Assembly (NCBI GenBank): GCA_025617745.1
Contig: CM046858.1
Coordinates: 35,341,228-35,405,227, forward strand
Reading direction: 5' to 3'
Source of the DNA: Heliocidaris erythrogramma
Taxonomy: Eukaryota > Echinodermata > Echinoidea > Camarodonta > Echinometridae
Length of the DNA stretch: 64,000 nucleotides
The notes under the pieces were generated by a model, which ran no database searches, was not told the origin of the DNA, and saw nothing but the letters and a program-made list of their open reading frames with translations. This document shows, piece after piece, positions 14,201-28,400 of the stretch; the stretch's first letter is position 1, and every line of letters starts with the position of its first letter. Made by a program: the position numbers and the translations under genes.

Positions 14201-16453
14201 GAGAAGTCAACATTCCTTGAAGAGACCTTCACACAACTGCAGACATTGGTCTTCTTAGATCTGTCAAATACTCTTATTAAAGTATCAAAAGATTCTGTTG
14301 AGCAGTACAAGAACATGACTGGACTACAGGAACTGCAGATGGAGACGGCTCAGTTGAGAGGTACCGACTTATACGACACGGTAAAAAATCAGTCATTATT
14401 CACTGGGCTTCATTCCCTAAAGAAACTGCGCCTAAAAAACAATTTTCTAGGGAGCCTGGATGAAAGGGTGTTCCATAACCGTTCAAAACTTTCCTATCTT
14501 GATATGACCAATTCGAGAATACAGGTGCTGAGGTCTGGGCTATTCAGTCCTCTCATTTCCCTCAAGTTCTTGTTCCTAAACGATAACGCCCTGCTGGAGA
14601 TTCCAAGAGACATTTTCCGTGGCCTTTACCACCTGTCTGTGGTAAACATCCCAAACAACAACCTTCGTGGTCTGGATCCAACATTATTTTCCCAGAATCC
14701 AAGACTGGCACACCTCTATCTACCTGGAAATCAAATCAGCAACATCAACCCAGGAACAATCTTACCAAGCAATACTTCTCTCAATCTGGACGTTTCTAGA
14801 AACCCCTTCACCTGCTCTTGCTCTCTGACATGGTTCAGACAGTGGCTAGAGTCTGCCAATGTAAAATTCAAACACGCTGACCAGACATTATGCTCTCCAA
14901 CGTCGTTAAAGGGATTCGCAAATCAGCCAATTTTGTCCTTTCACCCAGAGGATCACTGTGGTGTGAACATCGTTCTTATTGTGGTTCTCTCTTTCTCAGG
15001 TGTACTGGTTGGGATGATGTCCGTGCTTGCTTACAACAAACGGTGGTGGTTGAATCACAAACTCTTCCTCCTGAAACTAGCTGTCCTTGGTTACGAAGAA
15101 ATGGCAGAAGAATTCAACGTAGCCAACTACAATCACCATCTCAACCTCATATTCGATGAAGCCGAAGAGGAGTGGGTTGATCAGGTCATGAAACCTGGCC
15201 TAGAGGAGAGGTTGCCACATCTACAAAACATCATCTACGGGGATAAAGACCTTCATCTGAACATGTACATCATCAATGCACTCTATGACGCTATGGACAA
15301 CAGCTTCAAGACAGTACTGTTGCTAAGCAACCAGTCTGTTAATGATGCCTGGACCATGACCAAGCTACGTATGGCGCTGGAGCATCTTAACGATACAGGA
15401 ATGGATAAAGTCATTTTGATATTTGTAGAGGAAATTGAGGATGATCACCTGCCTTACCTTGTCAGGTTATTTCTGAGTAGTAACAAACCTTACATGCTGT
15501 GGACGGATGATGAAGATGGTCAGGAACTATTTTGGGCTCAGTTTAAGAAAGGCATGAGAGCAAATAAGGCTATTAACAATCTCTTTCCTCTCTAAATGAA
15601 TATTTAAAGCATATGTACATTAATTTCTTATGTGAAAAACAAAAGGTCACGTTGAAGGAATCTGATAAAGCAATGGCATACAGCATAAACCAACAGTTTG
15701 TTTCTTCAAACTTTATTTAGAAGCATAATATTACATCGTTCAGATTTTACATTAAGATAAATATAAACATGTAGGTCACTTAGATATTGTTAATAACCAA
15801 TAATACTGATGATTCAAAACAAAAAGATGATGAATATTTTTTATGTCTTTCTTCCTTTTAGTGGCTGCAATCAACTAGCTGAGTATTTCTTTTATGCTAC
15901 TAAATTTATATAAATTTAACATATCAGGGGCCCATTGTACAAAACTTGCGTTTAATCGCAACTCCTAAAAATCAAACGCAAGTTTCTGATTGGCTGAAAA
16001 TAAAGTTGCGTTTGATTTTCCTGAGTTGCGTTCAAACGCAAGTTTTGTGCAATGGGCCCCAGGGCCCTCTTGCATCAAAAGTTGTGATTAAACGCAACTC
16101 GAAAAATTAAAGTAACGCAAGTCCCAAATACACTATCCTGATTGGTTGAAAATCAAGTTGCGTTTAATTTTTTGACTGGCGTTTTATCACAACTTTTTAC
16201 GCAAGAGGGCCCAGGAATATGCCTGTGTGCACCACGAACACAACTAACACCCTATCTATCTGTTTAATTCTCAAGTCAGACGATATCATGAATATACATG
16301 TACCTTGTACATATATATCTTACATGTATGTCATCTTGTCATCTTATCTCCCCCTCTCTATCCTTTTTATTTCTCTCTGTCTCTGTCTCTCGCTCACTCC
16401 TTTTTCTCTCTCCCTCTCTCTCTCTCTCTCCCTCTCTTTCTCTCTCTCTCTCC

Positions 16454-16493
<40 letters not shown>

Positions 16494-19400
16494 TTTCCTT
16501 CTCCCTCTTGTCCTTTGTTCAAATCTTCTTACTTGTACCCACACGCAAAACATGAAAGCCGACATAAAAGGAATTTATGTCATGTTACTAAATTATAAAT
16601 AACCAACTAGATTAGATGATTCAATATTTCATACGCTAGCTATACGTACATTGTAAATGAAATTTCATGTCATATTTTGATACATACATGTATAGATGGA
16701 AAATTTATCAATATGTACATGTAGTCAAAAGAAAAGTATCTACATGAATCTGCTAATTTGTTGATAACCGATTTTGGATGAAATAGACTGTAAAATTGAT
16801 GATATGAACCAGCTACATGTAATATGCAGGGATGCCACTAGGACTGCTCAAGAAGTAGGAAAGCATCAGGGATCTGGGGGTGGAGCCCCCAGCGGGTCCA
16901 GGCCCAGGGGCAGCGCCCTGGTGGGGGTGCAAGCTCAGGGCACGAAGACCCCGTGAAGCTAGAGCTTTTTCTCAATCGGCACTGACCAGAAATAATAATA
17001 CCTGGCATTTATAAAGCGCCTTACCCAAACTGGCTCAAAGCGCTAGATATATATTATTATAACCCCGGTCGTTGGATTCTGGCACGCCCGCACACAATGT
17101 ATGCACATTCTCCACTCCAATTGACACTTTTCTTGATGTAACACTACTTACTCCAATTTACAGTATCGACATTTGTCAGTCTCCCCTCCTTAAAAAAGAG
17201 ATTTGATCAATAGACGCTCTCGTGTGACGCAACCTCCCCAAACTAAACAGTGTCAGTAGACTACACAAATTTCATGCAACAACTCTACTTTGCTGCAAAC
17301 ACGGGCTAAAATGTTTGTTTCCTTCCTTTCCCTATAATATTCCATGATGACATTTCCCTCCCCCCCCCCCCCGGATTTTTCCTCAATAGTTGTATATTAT
17401 CCATGAAAATACCACAGAGACAGCATCGCCGCGAGCTCCGATTCCACGCGATTAAGCGGCATTGCATGCTTACACACACACACAAGCATCGCATGGTTAC
17501 ACACAATACACAGATACACTATGCATTACATGTGCAAGCGAGCGCGCGCGCACACACATTGTCGTCAGGCCGTTACGCATACAATACATGCAGCATGCAC
17601 GTATGGAATGAGGTGAAAGAGAGCCATCGCAAGAGAGAGACAAGGAAAGAAAAAGATCAGTTGGCAGGTATATCGAGAGGCGGCTGGAGTGAGAGACAAA
17701 AAGAGAGCCTCAGCCGATAAAGTCAGAAATTTAAAAAAGTTGGAAATCCGACAAAAGTCAGAAAAGTGGCATCCCTGAATATGTAAATCAATCTCTTGTA
17801 GTTTTATTTGTTTTGCAGTAACTCCACTGATTTCTTTTTCCTTTTACCTTTGTTTACGTACATTAATTTCTACCCATATAATGTGTATGTTCATATATAT
17901 TGTACCCTATCATTACTGTTTATATTGTATCCTATAATCGCAACATGATTGTATAACCAGTGGAAGAAGAGTTTCCAGAATATGGACAATAAATGCATAT
18001 ATAAAGTACTTATACTTATATACATCTACTTTAAGAGATAGTCCACCCTGGTTTCAAGTTGATTTCAATAAAAGAAGAAAAATGAGAGAAACGGATCAGT
18101 GAACGTTTGAGCCAAATTCGACAAGAAATAAGAAAGTTATGAATTTTTGAAGTCATAATCAATCAAACACAGATTCACAACTCTGTGACGTATCTTGCGA
18201 GCTCCTCTCAGGCGGAAGTCGCTAAATTGCAAATGTCAGTTTTCATGTGTTCTAGATTCTCTGGTTAATAACCTTTAAAATGATGTATAACACGGATATA
18301 TTACTAAAACAGAAGTCATTGTAAAAAGTGATTTAAAACATGAAAACGCTCCGCCAAGGAATTTAAAAAACGGAGAAAATGGTGCTCAAAGTTTCAGTGC
18401 GAAACGAAAACAAGCTGCCCATAGCTCGTTATGGTCCGCTGAGCACTTCCCTAGCAACGTCTCCCTTGAACTCGACCAAGTGCCAAGGTCGCGTGCCGCG
18501 TGCAAAAACCCGTCATTATGCAAATTGTATGTAAAATACGTTAGGTAACAATGAGCGTACACCAGCCAGCGTGGGCGTGAATTGTCACCCGCATGACGCG
18601 AATTTCGCTTAGAATTCGGTCTCCGTTTGTGAAGGCATGCTTATCAGAATACTGAAAGCTATGCTTTTGTGCTACGCTTTTGTGCTACGCTTTTGTGCTA
18701 CACGGGGAGGTAAGGGGTATTGAACGGCGGTATTGATGGCCCTTTCTCTGCCGTTTTAGCTTTTACGAAGATAACACTGAACCTGAAGCATTTTATTATT
18801 GAAATTCTTTTCACGTGGCCCAGCCCCGCTCCATTGAGACCTCTACAAACACAATCGCCCAATCCCGGATTTTAGATCACCTTTTTTTTTCTCCTTGCCT
18901 CATATTTTCAAAAAGCAAAATACATGGAATCTCTTACCAGATATAAATTAGCACTGAATACCAAGACAGTCTCGAAATTCTAAGTTATTTTTTTTTATCA
19001 CAATAACTTTTCTTCCATCAAACCACTAGCAAGATTCAATAATTTTACTGCCATGTTTCTTTCATCACATGCTAGGTATTACCAATTGCATCGTCACTTT
19101 GTAAGGTTATTTTGAATTAATACTTGAGGTTAAGTTAGCAGGCCTTTTTATTTTGGTAGCCAGTCATAATTTCTACACAGAAAACAGTGCGCTTGGAAAT
19201 GCCCGTTTAAATTAGGGCCTAAAAGATTTTTTATTATTATCATTACTATATTGTTGCTGTTGTCATTATCATCATTTTTAATTACTTGGGGTTAAGTAAG
19301 AACGATTTTTATATTAGCAGGACTTTTTGATTTTGGTAGCCAGTCTTAATTTGTACACAGAAAAAAGTGCACCTGGAAATGCCCGTTTAAATTTGGACCT

Positions 19401-22400
19401 AAAAAGATTTTTTAATTATCAATATTATTATTATTATCATCATTATTGTTATTATTAGAAGTATTATAAAGACAACATCCCTTACGCTCTCTCTCTCTCT
19501 CTCTCTCTCCTCCTCTCTCTTAGTCCGACATTTCTGTCATTATCTCTATCGTTCCTTCAAGAAACCTTAGACAACGACCATCTAGGTTCGGATTATAAAT
19601 TGTTTAAAAATAATGAAGATTGCAGTCCCTCAATTCCCCCAAAAGATACAGAATAGCAAACAGTTTTGTTCTCTGAAAAATCCGGCGCCCCTGATTTCCG
19701 ATTTTGAATAATCAAATTCTCCCTTGCCCGCGTTTCAGATAATCATCAGTTTTCATGGGGAATTTTACACCATATGCCGATTTACCCAGCAACAAGCGTT
19801 ATGAGTTTATGATCAATTGACCTTATGTAATGCTCTGTATACTGGCATGGTAAAGTCACTACCTCACTTTGTTGTAACCAACACTGCCTCATGCATAAGT
19901 CTTTCGATTGTACACCAGACTGACTGAGCCCTAAAAATATCAGCTACAATAAGTTTCCCCAGGGCTTTTCAAAAGTTTTGGTGTCAACCAAGATTATCTA
20001 GCTCCCCAAGAATTCCGACGACCCCCCCCCCCCCCCCCCCCCCAGACGTAAGTTAATTTTATTTTCAACCCATAAGCGCCGTTCTAATTGTTTGTGAGAT
20101 CATTCACGCTTTGATATTTATTTATTTCGTATTTCCTGCTTATCCTTGATGATCCACGCTTATTCATCGGCTTGATCCTCACCAGCCCAATTGTATTTGT
20201 AAAGTGATATCCAGAAACATAGGCATGACAAACTTCACTAGTACATCTCCGCAGAGACATCATAAGCTTGAAATCACAAGACAATATGGAGCGAGCAATC
20301 AGTGACAATGACAACTAACCCCAAATTAATCTTACCCGTAATAATTGTTAACATATTGGAATGGTTTTTTTTTTTTCTGGCTATGCCCTGAAATGATTAC
20401 AGATTTACAAATGTTTACCTTTATCAATCAAAACCGGTGGCCTAGTAACAAAAAACTTACACGTTGAACGACCGTCTCGGACAGGGTATTGTTCTGCATT
20501 GTCAAAAAAATCCCATGTTATTCATACATAAACAAAGAAACGTGGTTACAATGAATTTAGATGGCATGCTTGCGAATGTCAAGTCTCTTTGATCGAGGGT
20601 TTACCCAGTGCGACGGAGCTGGTTACTATGCCAACATACAGTCTCTATCAGGCCCGTAACTATAAGACTTTTTTGAGGGGGGGGCAGGGGTCAGAATTCG
20701 AAAAAGTGGACCTTTGCACTATTTTCCGTGTGAGAAGTGTGATTTTGTGAACAAATAACAGAAGCCTACAAGATTTCAGTGCGATAGTATGAAGTTGCAG
20801 GAACAAACTCAATGGAGTGAAAATTCTATTACTTTCTCATCTCCTTACTTTCTCCCCTACATGTGACCTCCTTGTTCCTTTAAAAGTCAGTTGGTATGAT
20901 TATACCAAACTAAACAATCACTATTTATTCTGTGCATGGTATTTGGTGTCCCTTTAGAATTTTTCTTCTAATTTTCCTACAGTGTTCAAGTTGATATCTG
21001 CTGAGGGGAGGAAATTTTAACTTTCAGCCCATTTTCAACCCCCCCCCCCCCTCCGTTATATGCCGGAATAACAAATGGACAGAAAGAATTATATTGAATA
21101 TATATATATATATCACTTTGAATTTCCCTTCCACCCCCATGGCTTCCTTTTTTTTTCCTTTGGCAAGCGGATCACTACTCATCAACTGGGGTAGTGGGGT
21201 AGGTCTGAATTATCCCCCTTTTTTTTGCTGGAAAACGGGGGATTCAGCCCCCGTTAATAGATCACTGCCACGATTAGGCTTGGGGGGGGGGGGGGGGGGG
21301 TTATTGTGACGTATTGCCTCGCAGGTTTATTTTTATTTTTTTACATTCTCCAGAGAGAAAATTAAAGAACCTGAAAGTGGACTGAGGCTGCCTCCGGAGG
21401 CGGCTCGGCGTATGTGTAACACCAAAAGTTTTTAAAAAGCTGGACTGAAGCCGCCTCCATCTCAGTAATGTTATTTCCCGACTAAAATGTTCACCCTTGC
21501 AGAAAAGAAAGAAATAAAGGAAGAAAGAAAATTTTAAATAAAGACGTAAAGAAAGAAAGAAATAGTAAAAAATATTGTTCGAAAGTGAATCGACGTCATC
21601 ACATATTCTCTGTGCGCTTTTTATGCGTGTGCCAGTACTCGCCCTCGAAGCCATGGCCGCCCCGCAGGTATATGCATATATAACAATAATCATGAGTGAC
21701 CAATCACAGCGCTCAAAGACGGCGAGCCGAGATAACGTTTGGCAACAACACGAGCTTTTAAGAAAAATAAATATGCATTAGGCAATTAGAGCGCCGACCA
21801 ATCACAGGGTGCGAAGTCGGCGAACTGCCATTATGTCACGTCACTCAGGGCCCTGGTAACAAAAGAGACCTGCGCAAAGCTCGCTGCTGGGGATCTGTCG
21901 TTTTTGCGAAGATGAAACTCCCGTTGATGCGATTTGGAAGAGGTGATTTAAAACATTATTATGAGGTACTTAGACATGGTATTTTGGCTTTAAATTTCGG
22001 GACGTGGTAGAGGAATAATCAAAGCTTCGGAAGATGTAAAAAAAAAAAAATTGGTACAAAATGACATTTTCATTAAAACCCTTGTTTCTAGACAAGGACC
22101 GATTGCGACTTCCGCCTGATTCCGACCCGTTGGGACACATATGATCAAAGATTATATCTAAGGTGGATGCATGATAAAATATTTTCTTTAGAGAAAATGG
22201 AAATGACTTTCATATTCATATCAAATTTTCCTCAAACCTTCACTGATCTGTTTCTTTGGTTTTTCTGCTTCTTTAAAAATCAACTTGTATTCAGGGTGGA
22301 CTTTCCCTTTAAAAACTAGAAATGTCCATTGCCGCTCAATGTGAATGTATCCCCCGGCACTGGCAGCGATTTGAAGGAGGGACAAAGAACCTCCCCACTC

Positions 22401-25400
22401 CCCTCCCTCAAACAAAAGGATGGCGTAGAGATTGCTGCCAGGGGCCCGGACTATTGTCAAAACTTGGAGCAGCATCACCAAAACAATGTGTGTTGATTAG
22501 AGTATAATGCATCTCTATAGAAAATTTGAAAGAAATCTGTCAAGAAATGTGACCTCAGAGAGCAGACAAATTATCCACTAAAATACATGTACAGTATGAC
22601 CTTTGACCCTATGAAAGACGGAATACTGGAGGGCAGCATCACCAAAAACTGTAGAGGTCTAGAGTAATCTATGATGGACCTCCATACAAAATCTGAAAGA
22701 AATCAGTCAACAAATGAGTCCTCCAGAATGCATGCAACCGAAATATGATATTTGACCCTATAAAAAGCCGAACACTGGCGGCAGCATCAGCAAACACTAA
22801 AGATGAGTAGATTTCACTAAGACACACCTCCATATAAAATTTCAAAGAAATCAAGAAATGTGGAAGTTAGAGCGCACAAAAGACATATGACCTTTGACCC
22901 TATAAAGGACGGAACAATGAGGGCAGCATCACCAAAAAGTAAAGATGTGTAAATTATACAAAGTTACATCTCCATACAAAATTTGAAAGAAATCTGTTGA
23001 GAAATGTGACCGCTAGATAAATTAATAACCAAAAATCAATTTATAGGGGTGTAAACTAACACATCCATTTACATGTACATGTACATGTACATGTACATGC
23101 TTTAGCGACCTGCTTTAGCGACCACCTGTATAGAAAGACCACCTCTCTATAAAGACCATAATTTTTGTTTCCCTTGAAAAGTGTTTCTCATTGAAACATT
23201 TATTATTGGAACCTGTATATAAAGACCACCTGCTCATAAAGACCGCTTTTCTTGTCTCCCTTGAGTGGTCTTTATAGACAGGTTTCACTGTATAAGCAAG
23301 TTATTGCTCCTAAAAATCCTGTCAAAACCCGCCTTTTTGTGTCATACATTGTACATGTAAACGGGGGGGGGGGGGGGGGGGGATCCCTTTAATATGAAAG
23401 TGTAAGTAACCACCATACTGCATAGTACTAGTAACTCAAAGATGCATACAAGTATGACAAAGAAAAATTTATTCTTGAAATGCTACGTCATGCAATCATT
23501 AAAATTCACACATGGCACTGTAAACTGCCTCAAGAATCGACTGGAGCAAAATAAAACTAGAATATCACTGAAGATGATTAACAGGGGCTTTTTTTTTTTG
23601 CTAGTTTTTTTTTTTTTACGACGGCCAATGGGGGGGGGCGCGCGCCTGTTGCGCCCCCCCCCCCCTATTGGCCGTCGTAAAAAAAAAAAACTAGCAAAAA
23701 AAAAAAATCCTCATACCAATTGAAAATATTGTTCATTAAATAGGCTTCAAAATTGGTCACATATAGCACTATTTTGCATCTCAGCCCTTCTTCAGAAGCA
23801 AAAATTTCCAAAGACCCTTCCCCCATGACGGTGATCAATAATTCCTGGCGCCCCCCCTATTGGAAATCCTGGATACGCCACTGATTAATACCCTGCCCCA
23901 ACGAGTGTGCCAAATTTCCTGAGCATTGCTCCAAGAATGAGGAAGAGATACGATCTGCAATATTTTCCCGTTTTAATGCCACATGTCGTTACCATGGTAA
24001 CACAGTTTACCACACACTGAAACAATATGTCTTGCACATCTTTCCCACAAGAACAATGTGTGTGCCTAATTTCGTGAGCATTGCTTGAAAAAGTGAGAAG
24101 TTGTTTGATTCGCAATAGTTTCATGATTTACATGTATTGCCACAATGTCGTTACCATGGCAACGCAGTTTCCGACACATTCCAAAAATGTGTCTTGCACA
24201 TCTTCATCCCAAGACAAATGTGTGTGCCAAATTTCATGAGCATTGCTCAAAATATGAGGAAGTAGTTCGATCCGCAAGATTTCCCACTGATTTAGTGCCA
24301 TAATATGCCATTACCATGGCAACGCTGTCTCCAACACAATATGTCTTACACATCTTCATCCCAAGATCAATGTGTGTGGCGAATTTCACGAGTATTGATC
24401 AAAACATGAGGAAGTAGTTTGATGTGCAAGATTTGCAACGGACCAACCGTCGCCTGACCGTATGCTGATTCCTACATGTACATGTACAATGTACTAAGCG
24501 TTAAAGTTACAGTAGTTTGGCGGGGGATAACTATTTATCCCTTACTGTACTGGGGGGGGGGCTCCCCAGACAAATTCACGCCATGTACATTTGTTCTTTT
24601 CTTTCAAGTCTTGCGCATCTTCTGACACCAAATTTATAAATATGAGTCATACCGTAATACCAAGTCATGTGACCTTTTATGATCTCATGTCAGCCCGAAA
24701 ACTGAGAATTTCTGAGTTTTGTGCACAAAACGAATAGGAAACTGCATTTCCTCATGTCCCCCCTTTCTTTATCACCTACAATTTCTTCTTTAAGCTATAA
24801 CTACAATTTATACTAACTGAATATTGGTTCATATACATGTACATGTAACACTCTGAAACAGCAGTTAAAGTTGAAAGTTGAAAAACAAAAAATACATAAG
24901 AAATTCATAAAACAACAGCATACATAAAACTTGAAATCACTTTCAAATTTCTTTCTAATATGTAATAATGTTTTTATGATGTAGAAAGAAATTCTTGCAT
25001 TATAATTTTATCTCCAAGGCCTTTCTTTACCCGATTACCAGTCGAAATTTATATAATTTGCATAAATTATATTAAATGTAAAAAATAATGATTTACATAT
25101 CAATAACAATGGATTTTTGTTTTTTACCCGATTCTCGAGGTCCATGCAAATTCTACAGCGATCAGTCATGTCGCGGCCAAGATCAGAGGGGGGGGGGGGG
25201 GGAGCTTAGAGAGGAGCAGGAAATAGCACATTACAGTAAGCCTTACGGTTAACCGTTGTGTACCTCCTTTTTCATCATTTCCACTTGCCATACATTCACA
25301 CATAAAATCTTTTCATTTTGTTTATTGCTTCTTTTTTTTTTTTTTAACTCAAAGCAGTTTACCACGTGATATTTGAATGAGATGTGATTTCATTTTACAG

Positions 25401-28400
25401 AAATTACAAGGAAGTTATCAAATTCCCCTGAGGTGTTAATGTCTTCAGTTCCAAGAATTACAGTAATATCTTTACATACATGTGGATGTACATGATACTG
25501 ATCATTTCAAACAGCCTGCTGGCAGCTGGCAGGTGCAATACAACACTAATAGGAGTTACATCTTTTAATATGAATTCAAGCTTTGTGCATCTTGAAATAT
25601 GGCTGCCAACATGTTACACTTTGTCATTTGTTTCCATGTGGCCCTGGTGGCAGTTGGACTTGGTCTAGTGTATCCATCTAAAGGAGAGGTTTCTGCATCA
25701 GATTTGACATTTAACACGAATCATGTCAAATGCCGGTTCAAGAACTCGAGCCATGGTCTTGTCATCAACTGTGCCCACTTAAGACTCAGCGATGTTCCTC
25801 AGGGCTTGCCACCAGAAGTGACTGCCCTTGACCTGTCCTTCAACAACTTGACAGTACTCCGTAATGAGTCTTTTGAGGATGTGCCGAATCTCGGTGTTCT
25901 GAACTGTCAAAACAATCCGCTTACCTTCATTGAAAGCACAGCTCTCTGGCCCTTGACAAGGCTTAGGATTCTCAGACTAGCCAACTGCAACCTGGTGAAA
26001 TTGTCTCCAACACTCTTTGTCAAAAACATTCTTATCACCCAACTGTTGTTGCCTCATAATCAACTGGTCACTATTCCATGCAAAGCATTTGCAGCCCTAC
26101 CAAGACTTTCAGGTATATACCTTGGTCACAACAAAATCCAGAGTCTCAACTTTGATGGGTGTTCAGGATGGGCTCACTGGTCCATAATCGACCTCTCTCT
26201 AAATGAGGTGTCAGAAATTCACAAGAGTAACTTTCTCCCCTTGCAAAACATGACTATCTCGAAGTTGAGTCTGAGGTCAAATAGGATACAGACATTAACA
26301 GCAGAAGCCTTTTCTCATCTGACCTCTGTACAAAGTCTAACGCTCCAATCAAATCTCATCAAATCCTTTGACATTCAGCCTTTCTTAGGTATGGCTTTTA
26401 TCAAAAAACTGTCACTATATGGCGGAAAGATTAATCAGCTTCTCCCACCTAGCAATGCAACTCAAAAACACTACCCATCTATTCTCAATCTTGACATGAC
26501 TTTTAATTGGATCGAGAGTGTTCCTCCGGATTCATTTTGGGGTTTCACTAAGCTCAGGACCCTTCGACTGGCTGGAAACAAAATCTCAACTCTCACAAAC
26601 AGGTCCTTCTGCATGCTGCAATCGCTTGTAGAACTTGACATATCTGACAACAGAATAAAGTCCTTGCCACCTGAAATGTTTGCTTGCTTGCTGAGTTTGA
26701 CAAAATTGAATATTTCAAAAAATTCATTACAGACCATCTCACCTGTATCCTTCAACAATATGCCATCGATCCTGTCAGTATTCTTGTCACATAACGCTAT
26801 TACAGATTTTAATGGCAAAAGGGAGCTCTGGACACTTGGAACTCTTCAGGTGATGGATATATCCTATAATGACATCAAAGCCATAGCTACACGAAGATTT
26901 TCTGGACTCACAAATCTGCTGGAACTCAATGCATCTTACAATCAGATCAGTGTCTATACTACTGATGTATTTGCTGATCTTGTGAAGTTGGAGAGACTGC
27001 ATCTCTCAAATGAGAAGTCAACATTCCTTGAAGAGACCTTCACACAACTGCAGACATTGCTCTTCTTAGAGCTGTCAAATACTCTTATTCAAGTATCAAA
27101 AGATTCTGTTGAGCAGTACAAGAACATGACTGGACTACAGGAACTGCAGATGGAGACGGCTCAGTTGAGAGGTACCGACTTATACGACACGGTAAAAAAT
27201 CAGTCATTATTCACTGGGCTTCATTCCCTACAGAAACTGCGCCTAAAAAACAATTTTCTAGGGAGCCTGGATGAAAGGGTGTTCCATAACCGTTCAAAAC
27301 TTTACTATCTTGATATGACCAATTCAAGAATACAGGTGCTGAGGTCTGGGCTATTCAGTCCTCTCATTTCCCTCACGTTCTTGTTCCTAAACGATAACGC
27401 CCTGCTGGAGATTCCAAGAGACATTTTCCGTGGCCTTTACCACCTGTTTGAAGTAAACATCCCAAACAACAACCTTCGTGGTCTGGATCCAACATTATTT
27501 TCCCAGAATCCAAGACTGGCACACCTCTATCTACCTGGAAATCAAATCAGCAACATCAACCAGGAACAATCTTACCAAGCAATACTTCTCTCAATCTGGA
27601 CGTTTCTAGAAACCCCTTCACCTGCTCTTGCTCTCTGACATGGTTCAGACAGTGGCTAGAGTCTGCCAATGTAAAATTCAAACACGCTGACCAGACATTA
27701 TGCTCTCCAACGTCGTTAAAGGGATTCGCAAATCAGCCAATTTTGTCCTTTCACCCAGAGGATCACTGTGGTGTGAACATCGTTCTTATTGTGGTTCTCT
27801 CTTTCTCAGGTGTACTGGTTGGGATGTCTGTGCTTGCTTACAACAAGCGGTGGTGGTTGAATCACAAACTCTTCCTCCTGAAACTAGCTGTCCTTGGTGT
27901 CGAAGAAATTGGAGAAGAATTTAACGTAGCCAACTAGAATCACCATCTCAACCTCATGTTCCATGAAGCCGAACAGGAGTGGGTTGATCAGGTCATGAAA
28001 TGTGGCCTAGAGGAGAGGTTGCCATATCTACAGAACATCATCTACGGGGATGAAGGCCTTCATCTGAGCATGTACATCATCAATGCACTCTATGACGCTA
28101 TCGACAACAGCTTCAAGACAGTGTTGTTGCTAAGCAACCAGTCTGTTAATGATGCCTGGACCATGACCAAGCTACGTATGGCGCTGGAGCATCTTAACGA
28201 TACAGGAATGGATAAAGTCATTTTGATATTTGTAGAGGAAATTGAGGATGATCACCTGCCTTACCTTGTCAGGTTATTTCTGAGTAGGAACAAACCTTAC
28301 ATGCTGTGGACGAATGATGAAGATGGTCAGGAACTATTTTGGGCTCAGTTTGAGAAAAGCATGAGAGCAAATAAGGCTATTAACAATCTCATTCCTCTCT

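Larger units (their letters stand above)
10226..23012. repeat. Tandem segmental duplication, copy 1 (contains TLR-1)
   Basis: Nearly identical sequence starts at 10226 (ATAAATTAATAACCAAAAATC) and again at 23016 and continues collinearly through TLR upstream region, gene, downstream foldbacks and CT-rich tract. The right edge is set by the TGACCTTTGACCC repeat, which breaks at 23012 directly into the second copy. Copy 1 additionally holds a SINE piece at about 16993-17117 and a full 4.3-kb TTAA-flanked block. Confidence 0.88.

Noticed and set aside
16219..16602. Overlapping Leu/Ser/Phe-rich frames downstream of TLR-1
   Set aside because: Products of a (CT)n tract. The paralogous tract has a different length and shifts the frames.
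21301..21693. A 130-aa frame within the 4.3-kb TTAA block as a transposase
   Set aside because: Low-complexity Phe/Ser/Arg-rich, no DDE/DDD-type motif and crossed by homopolymer runs.
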